From positions 62,001 through 126,000 of the forward strand of contig NZ_JIAI01000012.1 of assembly GCF_000620785.1 (NCBI RefSeq): 64,000 nucleotides of DNA, given 5' to 3'. The notes under the pieces were generated by a model. It was not told the DNA's origin. It worked only from the letters and a program-made list of their open reading frames with translations, and made no database searches. Below are positions 35,143 through 44,226 of the stretch, in pieces. Made by a program: the position numbers and the translations under genes. How positions within the stretch are numbered: position 1 is the stretch's first letter; each line of letters opens with the position of its first letter. Origin of the DNA: Actinospineispora acaciae DSM 45401. Lineage in GTDB: Bacteria > Actinomycetota > Actinomycetes > Mycobacteriales > Pseudonocardiaceae.

Positions 35143-35230
35143 AGCTATCCGCCCGCACACCCCGTTCGTGCCTCGCACACCTGCTTCAGCGCATGTGCGG
35201 GGTACGAAGTGGATGTGCGGGCGGATAGCT
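35143..35230. terminator. 88-base dyad between convergent genes
   Basis: Seventeen-base perfect outer arms (AGCTATCCGCCCGCACA at 35143-35159 and its complement at 35214-35230) enclose further pairing, such as CGCACA (35174-35179) with TGTGCG (35194-35199). It lies between the exporter operon and the NYN gene, which point at each other; a bidirectional terminator is likely. It is unrelated in sequence to the six-copy palindrome. Confidence 0.6.
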
Positions 35231-35243
35231 CACGCACGGACGC

Positions 35244-35651
35244 TCACAGGCGCGTCAGGAGCCAGGACGGGGGCACGACGGTCGCCCCGGCCGCGACGAC
35301 GCGGGCGCGGAGGGCGCGGTCGGCGGTGACCACGGCAACCTCGGCGCCCTCGGTGACCAGCGCGGACGCCTCGGCCACTATCGCGGAGTCGCCGTCGGTC
35401 GCGGCATGCACCACGCGCAGCCCGGGCACGTCCGTCGCACCCGCCGGCACCCCGGCGCGGGCGGCGCCCTCCAGCACCACCAGGACCGGGCCGTCCAAGG
35501 CACCCGACCGCAGCGCCGCCGCGAGCTGGGCGACCAGCCGTGCCGCCGCCCCCGGGCGGTCGCGCCACCACCCGTCCGGCCGCGAGCCGACCACGTTCGC
35601 CCCGTCGACGATCAGCGTCGTCGGGTGCTCCACGGTGTTCACACCGACCAT
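35244..35651 (-). CDS. NYN-domain (PIN-like) RNA-binding/ribonuclease-type protein
   Basis: A protein of about 135 residues with the NYN fold: '[37 protein letters not shown]', 'PVLVVLEGAAR', 'VVHAATDGDSAIVAEASALVTEGAEVAVVTADRALRARVVAAGA'. Three acidic positions (Asp in VDGAN, Asp in DGDS, Asp in TADR) match the PIN-type metal site. Relatives are predicted RNases. The start is uncertain: ATG 35651 is used, but ATG 35678 in the same frame is possible. It faces the exporter operon and is divergent from TIGR03960. Confidence 0.82.
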   Translation of the reverse strand: MVGVNTVEHPTTLIVDGANVVGSRPDGWWRDRPGAAARLVAQLAAALRSGALDGPVLVVLEGAARAGVPAGATDVPGLRVVHAATDGDSAIVAEASALVTEGAEVAVVTADRALRARVVAAGATVVPPSWLLTRL

Positions 35652-35732
35652 CCTGGCAACGCCCAACGGCATGATCAACGACCGCCGGGGTGCCGAGGGT
35701 GAATCGCCCGCATAGCGGTGACGGGCACGGTC

Positions 35733-35738
35733 TACCCT
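35733..35738 (+). promoter_or_regulatory. -10 box TACCCT of the radical SAM gene
   Basis: TACCCT ends eight bases before the GTG at 35747, with no ribosome-binding site between. Confidence 0.45.
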
Positions 35739-35746
35739 GGGTTGAC

Positions 35747-37669
35747 GTGAGTGTGGAATCGGTCTTTCCGGCGCTGGAGCCGCTGCTGCCCCGGGTGTCC
35801 AAGCCCGTGCAGTACATCGGCGGCGAGCTCAACAGCACGGTGAAGGACTGGGACGAGGCCCGGGTGCGCTGGGCGCTGATGTACCCGGACGCCTACGAGG
35901 TCGGCCTGCCCAACCAGGGTGTCATGATCCTCTACGAGCTGCTCAACGAGCAGCCCGACGTGCTCGCCGAGCGGGCCTACGCGGTCTGGCCCGACCTCGA
36001 GGACCTGATGCGCGAGCACCGTGTGCCCAGCTTCACCGTGGACGGCCACCGCCCGCTGCACGCGTTCGACGTGATCGGCGTCAGCTTCGCCACCGAGCTG
36101 GGGTACACCAACCTGCTCACCGCGCTCGACCTGGCCGGCATCCCGCTGCGCGCCGCCGACCGCACCGACGAGCACCCGATCGTGATCGCCGGCGGGCACG
36201 CCGCGTTCAACCCCGAGCCGATCGCCGACTTCGTCGACGCCGCCGTGCTCGGCGACGGCGAGCAGGCCGTCCTGGACATCACCGAGGTGTTGCGCAGGGG
36301 CAAACCCAGCCGCGCGGAGGTCCTGCGCAGGCTGGCCGAGACCGACGGCGTCTACGTCCCGAGCCTCTACGACGTGACCTACCGCCCGGACGGCCGGATC
36401 GACGCGGTCACCCCGAACGACCCGCGCGCCCCGCGCAGGGTGGTCAAGCGCACCACCACCGACCTGGACGAATGGCCGTACCCCAAGCAGCCGCTCGTCC
36501 CACTGGCCGAGACCGTGCACGAGCGGATGAGCGTGGAGATCTTCCGCGGCTGCACCAGGGGATGCCGGTTCTGCCAGGCCGGGATGATCACCCGGCCGGT
36601 CCGGGAGCGGTCGCTGGCCGGCATCGGCGAGATGGTCGAGCGCGGCCTGGGCGCCAGCGGGTTCACCGAGGTCGGCTTGCTGTCGCTGTCCTCAGCGGAC
36701 CATTCGGAGATCGCGGAGATCACCAAGGGCCTCGCGGACCGCTACGAGGGCACGAACACCACGCTGAGCCTGCCGTCCACCCGGGTGGACGCGTTCAACA
36801 TCGACCTGGCCAACGAGCTGTCCCGCAACGGCCGGCGCTCCGGGCTCACCTTCGCCCCGGAGGGCGGCTCGGAGCGGATCCGCCGTGTGATCAACAAGAT
36901 GGTCTCCGAGGACGACCTGATCCGCACCGTGAGCGCCGCGTTCGCCCAGGGCTGGCGGCAGGTCAAGCTCTACTTCATGTGCGGGCTGCCCACCGAGACC
37001 GACGAGGACGTGCTGGAGATCGCCAGCATGGCGCACCGGGTGATCAAGGCCGGCCGGGAGGCCAGCGGGCGCAACGACGTGCGCTGCACGATCTCCATCG
37101 GCGGGTTCGTACCCAAGCCGCACACGCCGTTCCAGTGGGCCTCCCAGGCCGACCCGGGGACCATCGACGGGCGGCTGCGCAAGCTGCGGGCGGCGATCAA
37201 CTCGGACCGCCGGCTGGGCCGCAATGTCGGCATGCGCTACCACGACGGCGAGCCGTCGCTGATCGAAGGGCTGCTGTCCCGGGGCGACCGGCGGGTCGGA
37301 CGGGTCATCGAGCGGGTCTGGCGGGACGGCGGCCGCTTCGACGGCTGGCGCGAGCATTTTTCCTACCAGCGGTGGGTTGAGGCAGCGTCACAAGAGCTGG
37401 CGCCGTACGGGGTCGACCTGGGCTGGTTCACCACCCGGGAGCGGTTCCAGGACGAGGTCATGCCGTGGGACCACCTGGACTCCGGGCTGGACCCGGACTG
37501 GCTCTGGGACGACTGGCAGGACGCGCTGGCCGCCCGCGAGCAGGACGACTGCCGCTGGACGCCGTGCTTCGACTGCGGGGTGTGCCCGGCCACGGGCACG
37601 GACATCCAGGTCGGCCCGAGCGGCACCGCGCTCATCCCGATCACCCCGGTCACGGCCAGTGGCGGCTGA
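35747..37669 (+). CDS. TIGR03960-family B12-binding/radical SAM protein
   Basis: A 640-residue radical SAM protein. The [4Fe-4S] motif is Cys269-x3-Cys273-x2-Cys276 (FRGCTRGCRFCQAG). The N-terminal half has the cobalamin-binding-like Rossmann part ('WALMYPDAYEVGLPNQGVMILYELLN', 'VDGHRPLHAFDVIGVSFATELGYTNLLTALDLAGIPL'), and the C-terminal region 'PWDHLDSGLDPDWLWDDWQDAL' followed by a Cys cluster ('CRWTPCFDCGVCPATGTD'). GTG 35747 gives the usual short N-terminus; an upstream frame is rejected. It is upstream of the TIGR03936 gene and rne, as in nearly all actinobacteria, and may modify a ribosomal or RNA target (unknown). Confidence 0.95.
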   Translation: MSVESVFPALEPLLPRVSKPVQYIGGELNSTVKDWDEARVRWALMYPDAYEVGLPNQGVMILYELLNEQPDVLAERAYAVWPDLEDLMREHRVPSFTVDGHRPLHAFDVIGVSFATELGYTNLLTALDLAGIPLRAADRTDEHPIVIAGGHAAFNPEPIADFVDAAVLGDGEQAVLDITEVLRRGKPSRAEVLRRLAETDGVYVPSLYDVTYRPDGRIDAVTPNDPRAPRRVVKRTTTDLDEWPYPKQPLVPLAETVHERMSVEIFRGCTRGCRFCQAGMITRPVRERSLAGIGEMVERGLGASGFTEVGLLSLSSADHSEIAEITKGLADRYEGTNTTLSLPSTRVDAFNIDLANELSRNGRRSGLTFAPEGGSERIRRVINKMVSEDDLIRTVSAAFAQGWRQVKLYFMCGLPTETDEDVLEIASMAHRVIKAGREASGRNDVRCTISIGGFVPKPHTPFQWASQADPGTIDGRLRKLRAAINSDRRLGRNVGMRYHDGEPSLIEGLLSRGDRRVGRVIERVWRDGGRFDGWREHFSYQRWVEAASQELAPYGVDLGWFTTRERFQDEVMPWDHLDSGLDPDWLWDDWQDALAAREQDDCRWTPCFDCGVCPATGTDIQVGPSGTALIPITPVTASGG

Positions 37670-38168
37670 CCGAACCCCGCCGGTGACCGTGCGCGTGGCC
37701 GACGACCGAGACCTACCCGCGCTGGCCAGGCTGCGCAGGGAGTGGACGGCCGAGCGCACCGGCGAGGCGGACCAGGACGCCGGCTTCGAGCGCGCGTTCG
37801 AGGCCTGGTGGCGCGCCGAGTTGCCGCGCCGGACGTTCTGGCTGGCCGAGGCGGGCACCGAGCGCAGCGGCTACACGGCGGTCGGCTCGCTGAACGTGGT
37901 CGAGATCGGCAACATGCCGCGACCGGGCGGGCGGCCGGGGCGCTGGGGTTACGTGGGCAACGCGTTCGTGGTCGCCTCCTACGCCGACCGGGGCGTGGCC
38001 GCCGCGCTGCTCACCGCCGCCGTGGACCACGCCAGGGCGCGCCGGTACCAGCGGCTGGTGCTGCGGCCGACGCCGAGCAGCGCGCCGTTCTACCTGCGGC
38101 ACGGGTTCACCCCGGCCGGGGAAGGGATGTTGATGTTGTTGCCCAGCGCCGGGCAGGAGGACTCGTGA
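37659..38168 (+). CDS. GNAT-family N-acetyltransferase
   Basis: A 169-residue acetyltransferase: 'VRVADDRDLPALARLRREWTAER' start, 'WGYVGNAFVVASYADRGVAAALLTAAVDHARARRYQRLVL' with the acetyl-CoA pyrophosphate loop (R-G-V-A-A), and 'SAPFYLRHGF' as the last motif. GTG 37659 overlaps the TIGR03960 end; GTG 37683 is an alternative. Its stop overlaps TIGR03936's start. Sandwiched between two conserved genes, it is an insertion into the pair, with unknown substrate. Confidence 0.88.
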   Translation: MAADRTPPVTVRVADDRDLPALARLRREWTAERTGEADQDAGFERAFEAWWRAELPRRTFWLAEAGTERSGYTAVGSLNVVEIGNMPRPGGRPGRWGYVGNAFVVASYADRGVAAALLTAAVDHARARRYQRLVLRPTPSSAPFYLRHGFTPAGEGMLMLLPSAGQEDS

Positions 38169-39007
38169 GCGCCAGGGGAACGGCCCCGAACCCGGCGCCG
38201 CCCACGGTGTGCAAGGTCCGGGTCCGGTTCGCCAAGCGCGGACGGCTGCGGTTCGCGTCACACCGTGACGTGGCCCGCGCGTTCGAGCGGGCGGTGCGCC
38301 GGGCCCGGCTGCCGGTGGCCCGCTCGCACGGGTTCAGCCCGCACCCCCGGCTGTCCTGGGTCGGCGCCGCACCCACCGGCACCGCCAGCGAGGCCGAGTA
38401 CGTCGAGATCGGCCTGACCGAGCCGCTGGCCCCCGAGCGGCTCACCGAAGAGCTGGACGCCGCGCTGCCGACCGGCCTGGACGTGCTCGACGCCGTCGTC
38501 TCCGAACCCGGCGCCCCGGCGCTGGCCGACCTGATCGACGCCGGCCGCTGGCGCATCGAGGTGCCCGGCGTGGCCCCGTCCGTACTCGCCGCCGCCGTGC
38601 GCGAACTGCTCGCCGCCGAGACCGCGGTGGTGCGGCGCGCGACCAAGAACGGCCCCCGACCGGTCGACGTGCGTGCCGCGCTGGTGAGCGCGCTGGTCGA
38701 GGAACCGGACGACCTGGGGCGGGAGGCAAACGGTCGTTCACAAGATGCGAGCGGCGCACCCTGTGCGATAATGACCGCGGTCGTTCGACAGACCAGACCT
38801 GCCGTCCGACCCGACGACGTGCTGGGCGCTCTTCAGCTCGTCGCGGACCTGCGGCCGCCGGTGCCCCCGATGGCGATCCGGCTGGCTCAGGGTCTGCTCG
38901 ACGACCGAGGCCGCCTTGCCGATCCGTTCGACGCCGCCCGAGCGACCACCTCGACGGCGCCGGAAGGGTCCGGAGCGGAAGGCGATCAGCACGCCGCCGA
39001 GCGGTAG
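38165..39007 (+). CDS. TIGR03936-family radical SAM-associated protein
   Basis: A 280-residue DUF2344 protein. 'VCKVRVRFAKRGRLRFASHRDVARAFERAVRRARLPVARSHGFSPHPRLSW' is the conserved N-terminus. In other bacteria it is fused to, or next to, the TIGR03960 radical SAM protein, as here except for the inserted GNAT gene. Its function is unknown, but it probably acts with that enzyme. The C-terminus is a variable low-complexity tail. GTG 38165 overlaps the GNAT stop. The TAG at 39005-39007 ends the unit about 150 bases before rne. Confidence 0.9.
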   Translation: MSARGTAPNPAPPTVCKVRVRFAKRGRLRFASHRDVARAFERAVRRARLPVARSHGFSPHPRLSWVGAAPTGTASEAEYVEIGLTEPLAPERLTEELDAALPTGLDVLDAVVSEPGAPALADLIDAGRWRIEVPGVAPSVLAAAVRELLAAETAVVRRATKNGPRPVDVRAALVSALVEEPDDLGREANGRSQDASGAPCAIMTAVVRQTRPAVRPDDVLGALQLVADLRPPVPPMAIRLAQGLLDDRGRLADPFDAARATTSTAPEGSGAEGDQHAAER

Positions 39008-39065
39008 CCCAGCCGGCCGAGGGTCACGAACCCGACGGCCGGGACGCAGTGTGGTCACAGGATTG

Positions 39066-39093
39066 CTGTCCCCCCGGAGGTCGGGGGCGACAG
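39066..39093 (+). promoter_or_regulatory. hairpin in the rne leader
   Basis: CTGTCCCCCC pairs with GGGGGCGACAG across an eight-base loop in the leader about 60 bases before the rne ATG. RNase E levels in other bacteria are tuned through 5' leader structures, so a similar role is possible but not shown. Confidence 0.35.
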
Positions 39094-39154
39094 AGAAAGC
39101 TAGGCCCCTGAGCGGCCGCCTTCTTCCGAGGGCGCCCGGGGGCGAAGGAGCTGC

Positions 39155-41935
39155 ATGTCCGATATTGACGTGCCCGCCGGCCAGGCCGACGGGCGTAAGA
39201 ACGTATCCGAAGCACCCGAGCTGGCCGACCGGCTGCGGGTGCACGCGCTGGCGAAACTGATCTCGGCGACCAGCCGGCAGGTGCTGGACGCGCTGGCCTC
39301 GCTGGGCTCCCCGGCCAAGGGGCCGCAGTCCAGCGTCGACAAGGAGACCGCGCAGCGGGTCATCGAGACGCTCGCCCCCGAAGCGAGCCCAGAGACGAAA
39401 CCGGAATCGACCCCCGACACGCCGGCCTCCGGCCCCGCCGCGCTCACCCTCAGCGACCCCCTGCCCGACACCCCCGCCGTCGAGGCCGCCCCGGAAGGCC
39501 CCGGCGGGGCGCTGCCGCTGTTCGCCGCGCCCAGCCCGATGTTCCTGCCGCCCGAGCCGCCGGCCGCGCCGGCCCGCCCGCCGGCCGCCGCCGCTGCCCC
39601 TGACGACGCCCCCGACGACACGCCGGCGCCGAAGGCGTCCGACGAGCCCGCCGAGCCGGACTCCGAGGAGCCGTCCGACGGCACCGACGAGGGCGGCGAG
39701 ACCAAGCGGCGCCGCCGCCGTGGCCGTCGCGGCCGAGGCCGTGGCAAGGGCACCGACGACGACGTGGCCGAGTCCACCGAGCAGGACGACGACGCCCAGC
39801 GCGCCGACACCGAGACCGAGGCCGAGACCAGCCAGGCCAGCGGCGACGCCGACACCGAACCCCCCGAGGCCAACGGCGAGGAGTCCTCGGGCGGGTCGAG
39901 GCGCCGTCGCCGTCGCCGCCGCCGCAAGGACACGGCGGACTCCGAGTCCGACAGGGCCGACGGCACCGACACCGACGACCCGCCCAACACCGTCACCAAG
40001 ATCAGGGACGCCCGGCCGAAGTCCGACAACGGCGACGAGGGCATCCAGGGCGTGCGGGGCTCCACCCGGCTGGAGGCCAAGCGCCAGCGCCGCCGCGACG
40101 GCCGCGACGCCGGCCGCCGCCGGGCCCCGGTGCTGTCCGAGGCCGAGTTCCTGGCCCGCCGCGAGTCGGTGGAGCGGACCATGGTGGTGCGCCAGCGCGG
40201 CGAGCGCTCCGAGATCGGCGTGCTGGAGGACGGCGTGCTGGTCGAGCACTTCGTCACCAGCTCCGGCGGCTCGTCGCTGGTCGGCAACGTCTACCTGGGC
40301 CGGGTGCAGAACGTGCTGCCCAGCATGGAGGCGGCGTTCGTGGACATCGGGCGCGGCCGCAACGCCGTGCTCTACGCCGGCGAGGTGGACTGGGACGCCG
40401 CCGGGCTGGCCGGCAAGGCGCGGCGCATCGAGCAGGCGCTGTCCAGCGGGGACAACATCCTGGTCCAGGTCACCAAGGACCCGGTCGGGCACAAGGGCGC
40501 CCGGCTGACCACCCAGATCAGCCTGCCCGGGCGGTTCCTGGTCTACGTGCCCTCCGGCGGCACCCACGGCATCAGCCGCAAGCTGCCCGACGTGGAGCGG
40601 CGCCGGCTCAAGGACCTGCTCAAGGAGATCGTCCCCGAGGACGCCGGCGTGATCATCCGGACCGCCTCGGAGGGCGTCAGCCAGGAGGCGCTGGAGCGCG
40701 ACGTGCGCCGGCTGCAGGCCCAGTGGGACGTGGTCAAGACCAAGGCGGACGCCGCCACCGGCGGGAAGGGCAAGTCGAAGGGGCCGGAGCTGCTCTACGA
40801 GGAGCCGGACCTGATGATCAAGGTGGTCCGCGACCAGTTCAACGAGGACTTCGCCAAGCTCGTGGTCGAGGGCGACGACGCATGGGACACCCTGCAGGCC
40901 TACATCGGCCACGTCGCGCCCGAGCTGGTCGAGCGGGTGCACCGGCACGTCGGGACCACCGACGTGTTCTCCGAGTTCCGCATCGACGAGCAGCTGACCA
41001 AGGCGCTGGACCGCAAGGTCTGGCTGCCCTCCGGCGGCACCCTGGTCATCGACCGCACCGAGGCGATGACCGTCATCGACGTCAACACCGGCAAGTTCAC
41101 CGGCTCCGGGGGGAACCTCGAGGAGACGGTGACCCGCAACAACCTGGAGGCCGCCGAGGAGATCGTGCGGCAGCTGCGGCTGCGGGACATCGGCGGCATC
41201 ATCGTGATCGACTTCATCGACATGGTGCTGGAGTCGAACCGGGACCTGGTGCTGCGCCGGCTGACCGAGTGCCTCGGCCGCGACCGCACCCGCCACCAGG
41301 TCGCCGAGGTGACCTCGCTGGGCCTGGTGCAGATGACCCGCAAGCGGGTCGGCGTCGGGCTGCTGGAGGCGTTCTCCACGCCGTGCGAGCACTGCCGGGG
41401 CAGGGGCGTGATGGTCTCCTCCGACCCGGTCGAGCAGCGCGGCGACCAGGGCCAGCACGGCTCGCACGGCGGCGGTGGCGGTGGACGCCGCCGAGGCCGG
41501 GGCGGCGACCAGGACAACAACGGCGGGAACGGACGCCGCCGGAGTGGCGGCTCGGGCGGCGGCTCGGAGTCCGGCTCGCCCAACGGCAAGGCGGTGCCCT
41601 CGCCGGCTCCCGCGCCGGCCCGCCCGACCCCGCCGGCACCGGCTCCGGCCGCACCGGTGGCTCCGGCTCCGGTCGCACCGGTCGCCGCCGCGCCGCCGGT
41701 CCCGCCCGCTCCGCCGCCGGCGCGCCCGCCGGCCGAGTCCGAGTCCGAGTCCGAGCTCGCGCCCGCCGCCGACCACGTCGATCCTCCGCCACCAGGGATG
41801 GAGCCGGTCACCGTCGGCGCGCCGGCGGCCGAGCCCGCCGCCCGTCCGGCCCGGCGCCGGCGCCGGGTGGCGTCCCGCCCGGCCGGCCCGCCGGTGGACA
41901 AGGCAGTGAACGGTGACACCACCGACCCGGTTTGA
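39155..41935 (+). CDS. rne: ribonuclease E/G (Rne/Rng family)
   Basis: A 926-residue endoribonuclease. Residues 1-330 are a poorly ordered acidic, Arg-rich extension typical of actinobacterial homologues. The S1 RNA-binding domain follows, with 'SEIGVLEDGVLVEHFV' and 'VGNVYLGRVQNVLPSMEAAFVDIGRGRNAVLYA'. The catalytic site is 'MTVIDVNTGKFTG' (about residue 642, with the DNTGK-type acidic cluster), and the zinc-link is 'CEHCRGRG' near 745. After about 775 the tail is Gly-, Arg- and Pro/Ala-rich. It processes rRNA and mRNA. It precedes rplU and rpmA, the standard neighbourhood. ATG 39155 is chosen; the codons upstream do not resemble protein. Confidence 0.96.
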   Translation: MSDIDVPAGQADGRKNVSEAPELADRLRVHALAKLISATSRQVLDALASLGSPAKGPQSSVDKETAQRVIETLAPEASPETKPESTPDTPASGPAALTLSDPLPDTPAVEAAPEGPGGALPLFAAPSPMFLPPEPPAAPARPPAAAAAPDDAPDDTPAPKASDEPAEPDSEEPSDGTDEGGETKRRRRRGRRGRGRGKGTDDDVAESTEQDDDAQRADTETEAETSQASGDADTEPPEANGEESSGGSRRRRRRRRRKDTADSESDRADGTDTDDPPNTVTKIRDARPKSDNGDEGIQGVRGSTRLEAKRQRRRDGRDAGRRRAPVLSEAEFLARRESVERTMVVRQRGERSEIGVLEDGVLVEHFVTSSGGSSLVGNVYLGRVQNVLPSMEAAFVDIGRGRNAVLYAGEVDWDAAGLAGKARRIEQALSSGDNILVQVTKDPVGHKGARLTTQISLPGRFLVYVPSGGTHGISRKLPDVERRRLKDLLKEIVPEDAGVIIRTASEGVSQEALERDVRRLQAQWDVVKTKADAATGGKGKSKGPELLYEEPDLMIKVVRDQFNEDFAKLVVEGDDAWDTLQAYIGHVAPELVERVHRHVGTTDVFSEFRIDEQLTKALDRKVWLPSGGTLVIDRTEAMTVIDVNTGKFTGSGGNLEETVTRNNLEAAEEIVRQLRLRDIGGIIVIDFIDMVLESNRDLVLRRLTECLGRDRTRHQVAEVTSLGLVQMTRKRVGVGLLEAFSTPCEHCRGRGVMVSSDPVEQRGDQGQHGSHGGGGGGRRRGRGGDQDNNGGNGRRRSGGSGGGSESGSPNGKAVPSPAPAPARPTPPAPAPAAPVAPAPVAPVAAAPPVPPAPPPARPPAESESESELAPAADHVDPPPPGMEPVTVGAPAAEPAARPARRRRRVASRPAGPPVDKAVNGDTTDPV

Positions 41936-41955
41936 CCCCCTCGACGAGCGGCCCG

Positions 41956-42079
41956 TACCCTGGGATGTCGACAGCCGCGTCGGCAGGCGCTGACGCTGGC
42001 GGCGGGTCGCCCGGGGCCCCGCCCGGCGTGCGAGTCACCGTGAGTCCCCCGAACGAGACACAGGAGTAGTGCGTCAACG
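41956..42079 (+). promoter_or_regulatory. rplU promoter (-10 TACCCT) and leader
   Basis: TACCCT at 41956-41961 with a leader of about 110 bases before the rplU ATG at 42080. The leader is GC-rich with self-complementary stretches (GGGGCCCCGCCCGG). Ribosomal-protein leaders are often regulatory, but I see no known motif. Confidence 0.45.
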
Positions 42080-42388
42080 ATGTACGCGATCGTGAAAACC
42101 GGCGGCAAGCAGTACAAGGTCGCGGTCGGTGACGTGCTCACCGTCGAGAAGCTCGACCTCGAGGCGGGCGCCGAGGTGAACCTGCCGGCCGTGCTCGTGG
42201 TGGACGGCTCCGACCTGACCACCGACGCCGCCGCGCTGGCCAAGTTCTCGGTCACCGGCAAGGTCGTCGGGCAGACCAAGGGTCCGAAGATCCGGATCCA
42301 CAAGTTCAAGAACAAGACCGGCTACCACAAGCGCCAGGGTCACCGCCAGCCGCTGACCCGCGTCGAGGTCACCGGGATCTCGAAGTAG
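42080..42388 (+). CDS. rplU: 50S ribosomal protein L21
   Basis: A 102-residue large-subunit protein that binds 23S rRNA. The [25 protein letters not shown] opening and the basic '[33 protein letters not shown]' end are fully conserved. ATG 42080 is preceded by CACAGGAGTAGTG. It is followed 28 bases later by rpmA, one operon. Confidence 0.98.
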   Translation: MYAIVKTGGKQYKVAVGDVLTVEKLDLEAGAEVNLPAVLVVDGSDLTTDAAALAKFSVTGKVVGQTKGPKIRIHKFKNKTGYHKRQGHRQPLTRVEVTGISK

Positions 42389-42416
42389 CTCGGAGCGCGT
42401 CAGAAAGGCACGGCAG

Positions 42417-42674
42417 ATGGCACACAAGAAGGGCGCCTCCAGCTCCCGCAACGGGCGTGACTCGAACGCGCAGCGGCTGGGCGTGAAGCGGTTCGGCGGT
42501 CAGAACGTGAACGCCGGCGAGATCCTGGTCCGCCAGCGCGGCACCAAGTTCCACCCGGGCGCCGGCGTCGGCCGGGGCGGCGACGACACGCTGTTCGCGC
42601 TGATCACCGGCGCCGTGCAGTTCGGCAGCAAGCGCGGGCGCAAGACGGTCAACGTGGTGCCGGCGGGGGAGTAG
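42417..42674 (+). CDS. rpmA: 50S ribosomal protein L27
   Basis: An 85-residue protein near the peptidyl-transferase centre: [28 protein letters not shown] is the standard N-terminus after the Met, without the cleavable extension seen in some Firmicutes, and '[26 protein letters not shown]' the end. It follows rplU and ends 100 bases before obg, with a terminator-like hairpin between. Confidence 0.98.
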   Translation: MAHKKGASSSRNGRDSNAQRLGVKRFGGQNVNAGEILVRQRGTKFHPGAGVGRGGDDTLFALITGAVQFGSKRGRKTVNVVPAGE

Positions 42675-42701
42675 ACCCGCACCGAAGAACGTTCGCTCGA
42701 G

Positions 42702-42740
42702 GGGCGGGTCCGACAATCGACGGATCCGCCCTTTGTGCTG
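42702..42740 (+). terminator. hairpin after rpmA
   Basis: GGCGGGTCCG (42703-42712) pairs with CGGATCCGCC (42721-42730) with a single G-T pair; CTTTGTG follows. It probably ends the rplU-rpmA message before obg. Confidence 0.6.
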
Positions 42741-42774
42741 TGTATAGACAGGTTTACGAAGGAGGTGCTGGCGG

Positions 42775-44226
42775 ATGGCCAGGTTCGTCGACCGCACCTC
42801 GCTGCGGGTGATCGCCGGTCACGGTGGCAACGGGTGCGCGTCGGTGCACCGGGAGAAGTTCAAGCCGCTGGGCGGGCCGGACGGCGGCAACGGCGGGCGC
42901 GGCGGTGACGTGGTGTTCGTGGTCGACCCCGGCGTGCACACCCTGCTCGACTTCCACCACCGCCGCCAGGCGCGCGCCCGCAACGGCACCCAGGGCCAGG
43001 GCAGCCTGCGCAACGGCTCGGCCGGCGAGGACCTGGTGCTCGCGGTGCCGGACGGCACGGTGGTGATGGGCGCGGACGGCGAGCAGCTCGCGGACCTGGT
43101 CGGCGTCGGCACCCGGTGGGTGGCGGCGGCCGGCGGCAAGGGCGGGCTGGGCAACGCCGCGCTGGCCAGCGCCGCGCGCAAGGCCCCCGGGTTCGCGCTG
43201 CTCGGCGAGGCCGGGCAGGAGCGCGAGCTGGTGCTGGAGCTGCGCTCGCTGGCCGACGTGGGGCTCGTGGGGTTCCCGTCCGCCGGCAAGTCCTCGCTGG
43301 TCGCGGCGCTCTCGCAGGCCCGGCCGAAGATCGCGGACTACCCGTTCACCACGCTGGTGCCCCAGCTCGGGGTGGTCAGCGCGGGCGAGCAGACGTTCAC
43401 CGTCGCCGACGTCCCCGGGCTGATCCCCGGCGCGGCGTCCGGGCGGGGCCTCGGGCTGGACTTCCTGCGGCACATCGAGCGCTGCGCGGTGCTGGTGCAC
43501 GTGGTCGACTGCGCCACGATGGAGCCCGGCCGCGACCCGCTCTCCGACGTCGACGCGCTGGAGGCCGAGCTGGCCCGCTACACCCCCGGCCTCGGGGGCG
43601 AGCTGGCCGACCGGCCCCGGATCGTCGCGCTGAACAAGATCGACGTCCCGGACGCGGCCGAGCTGGCCGAGCTGGTCACCCCGGAGCTGGCCGCGCGGGG
43701 CTGGCCGGTGGTGGCGATCTCCACCGCCAGCCACGCCGGGCTGCGCGAGCTGAGCTTCCTGATGGCCCGCGAGGTGGCCGAGTACCGTGCCGCCCAGCCG
43801 CCCCCGGAGCCGACCCGGCTGGTGCTGCGCCCGCCCTCGGTGGGCGAGCCGGCGTTTCACGTCGACCCCGACCCGGACGAGGAGGGCGCGTTCGTGGTGC
43901 GCGGCGAGCGCCCGGAGCGCTGGGTCCGCCAGACCCAGTTCGACAACGACGAGGCCGTCGGCTACCTGGCCGACCGGCTGGCCCGCCTCGGCGTGGAGGA
44001 CGCGCTGGCCAAGGCCGGTGCCCAGCCGGGGGCGCCGGTGACCATCGGCGACGTCACGTTCGACTGGGAGCCGTCCACCCCGTCCGGGGCGATCGTCGCG
44101 CTCGGCAACCGAGGCGCCGACCCCCGCCTGGACCGCTCCACCCGGGCCAGCGCCGCCGAGCGCAAGTCCGCCCGCGCCGCCCGCCGCGCCGGCCCGGACG
44201 AGGAGGACGCGGAGCCGGCGACATGA
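42775..44226 (+). CDS. obg: GTPase Obg/CgtA
   Basis: A 483-residue GTPase that links 50S ribosome assembly, (p)ppGpp sensing and growth control. The Gly-rich Obg domain is residues 1-158 ('[28 protein letters not shown]', '[10 protein letters not shown]'). The G1 motif GFPSAGKSS is at 166-174, '[11 protein letters not shown]' is G3 and 'ALNKID' G4. The C-terminal OCT domain ('[42 protein letters not shown]') is complete, with a basic actinobacterial tail. ATG 42775 follows GAAGGAGGTGC. The stop overlaps proB (ATGA). Confidence 0.97.
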   Translation: MARFVDRTSLRVIAGHGGNGCASVHREKFKPLGGPDGGNGGRGGDVVFVVDPGVHTLLDFHHRRQARARNGTQGQGSLRNGSAGEDLVLAVPDGTVVMGADGEQLADLVGVGTRWVAAAGGKGGLGNAALASAARKAPGFALLGEAGQERELVLELRSLADVGLVGFPSAGKSSLVAALSQARPKIADYPFTTLVPQLGVVSAGEQTFTVADVPGLIPGAASGRGLGLDFLRHIERCAVLVHVVDCATMEPGRDPLSDVDALEAELARYTPGLGGELADRPRIVALNKIDVPDAAELAELVTPELAARGWPVVAISTASHAGLRELSFLMAREVAEYRAAQPPPEPTRLVLRPPSVGEPAFHVDPDPDEEGAFVVRGERPERWVRQTQFDNDEAVGYLADRLARLGVEDALAKAGAQPGAPVTIGDVTFDWEPSTPSGAIVALGNRGADPRLDRSTRASAAERKSARAARRAGPDEEDAEPAT

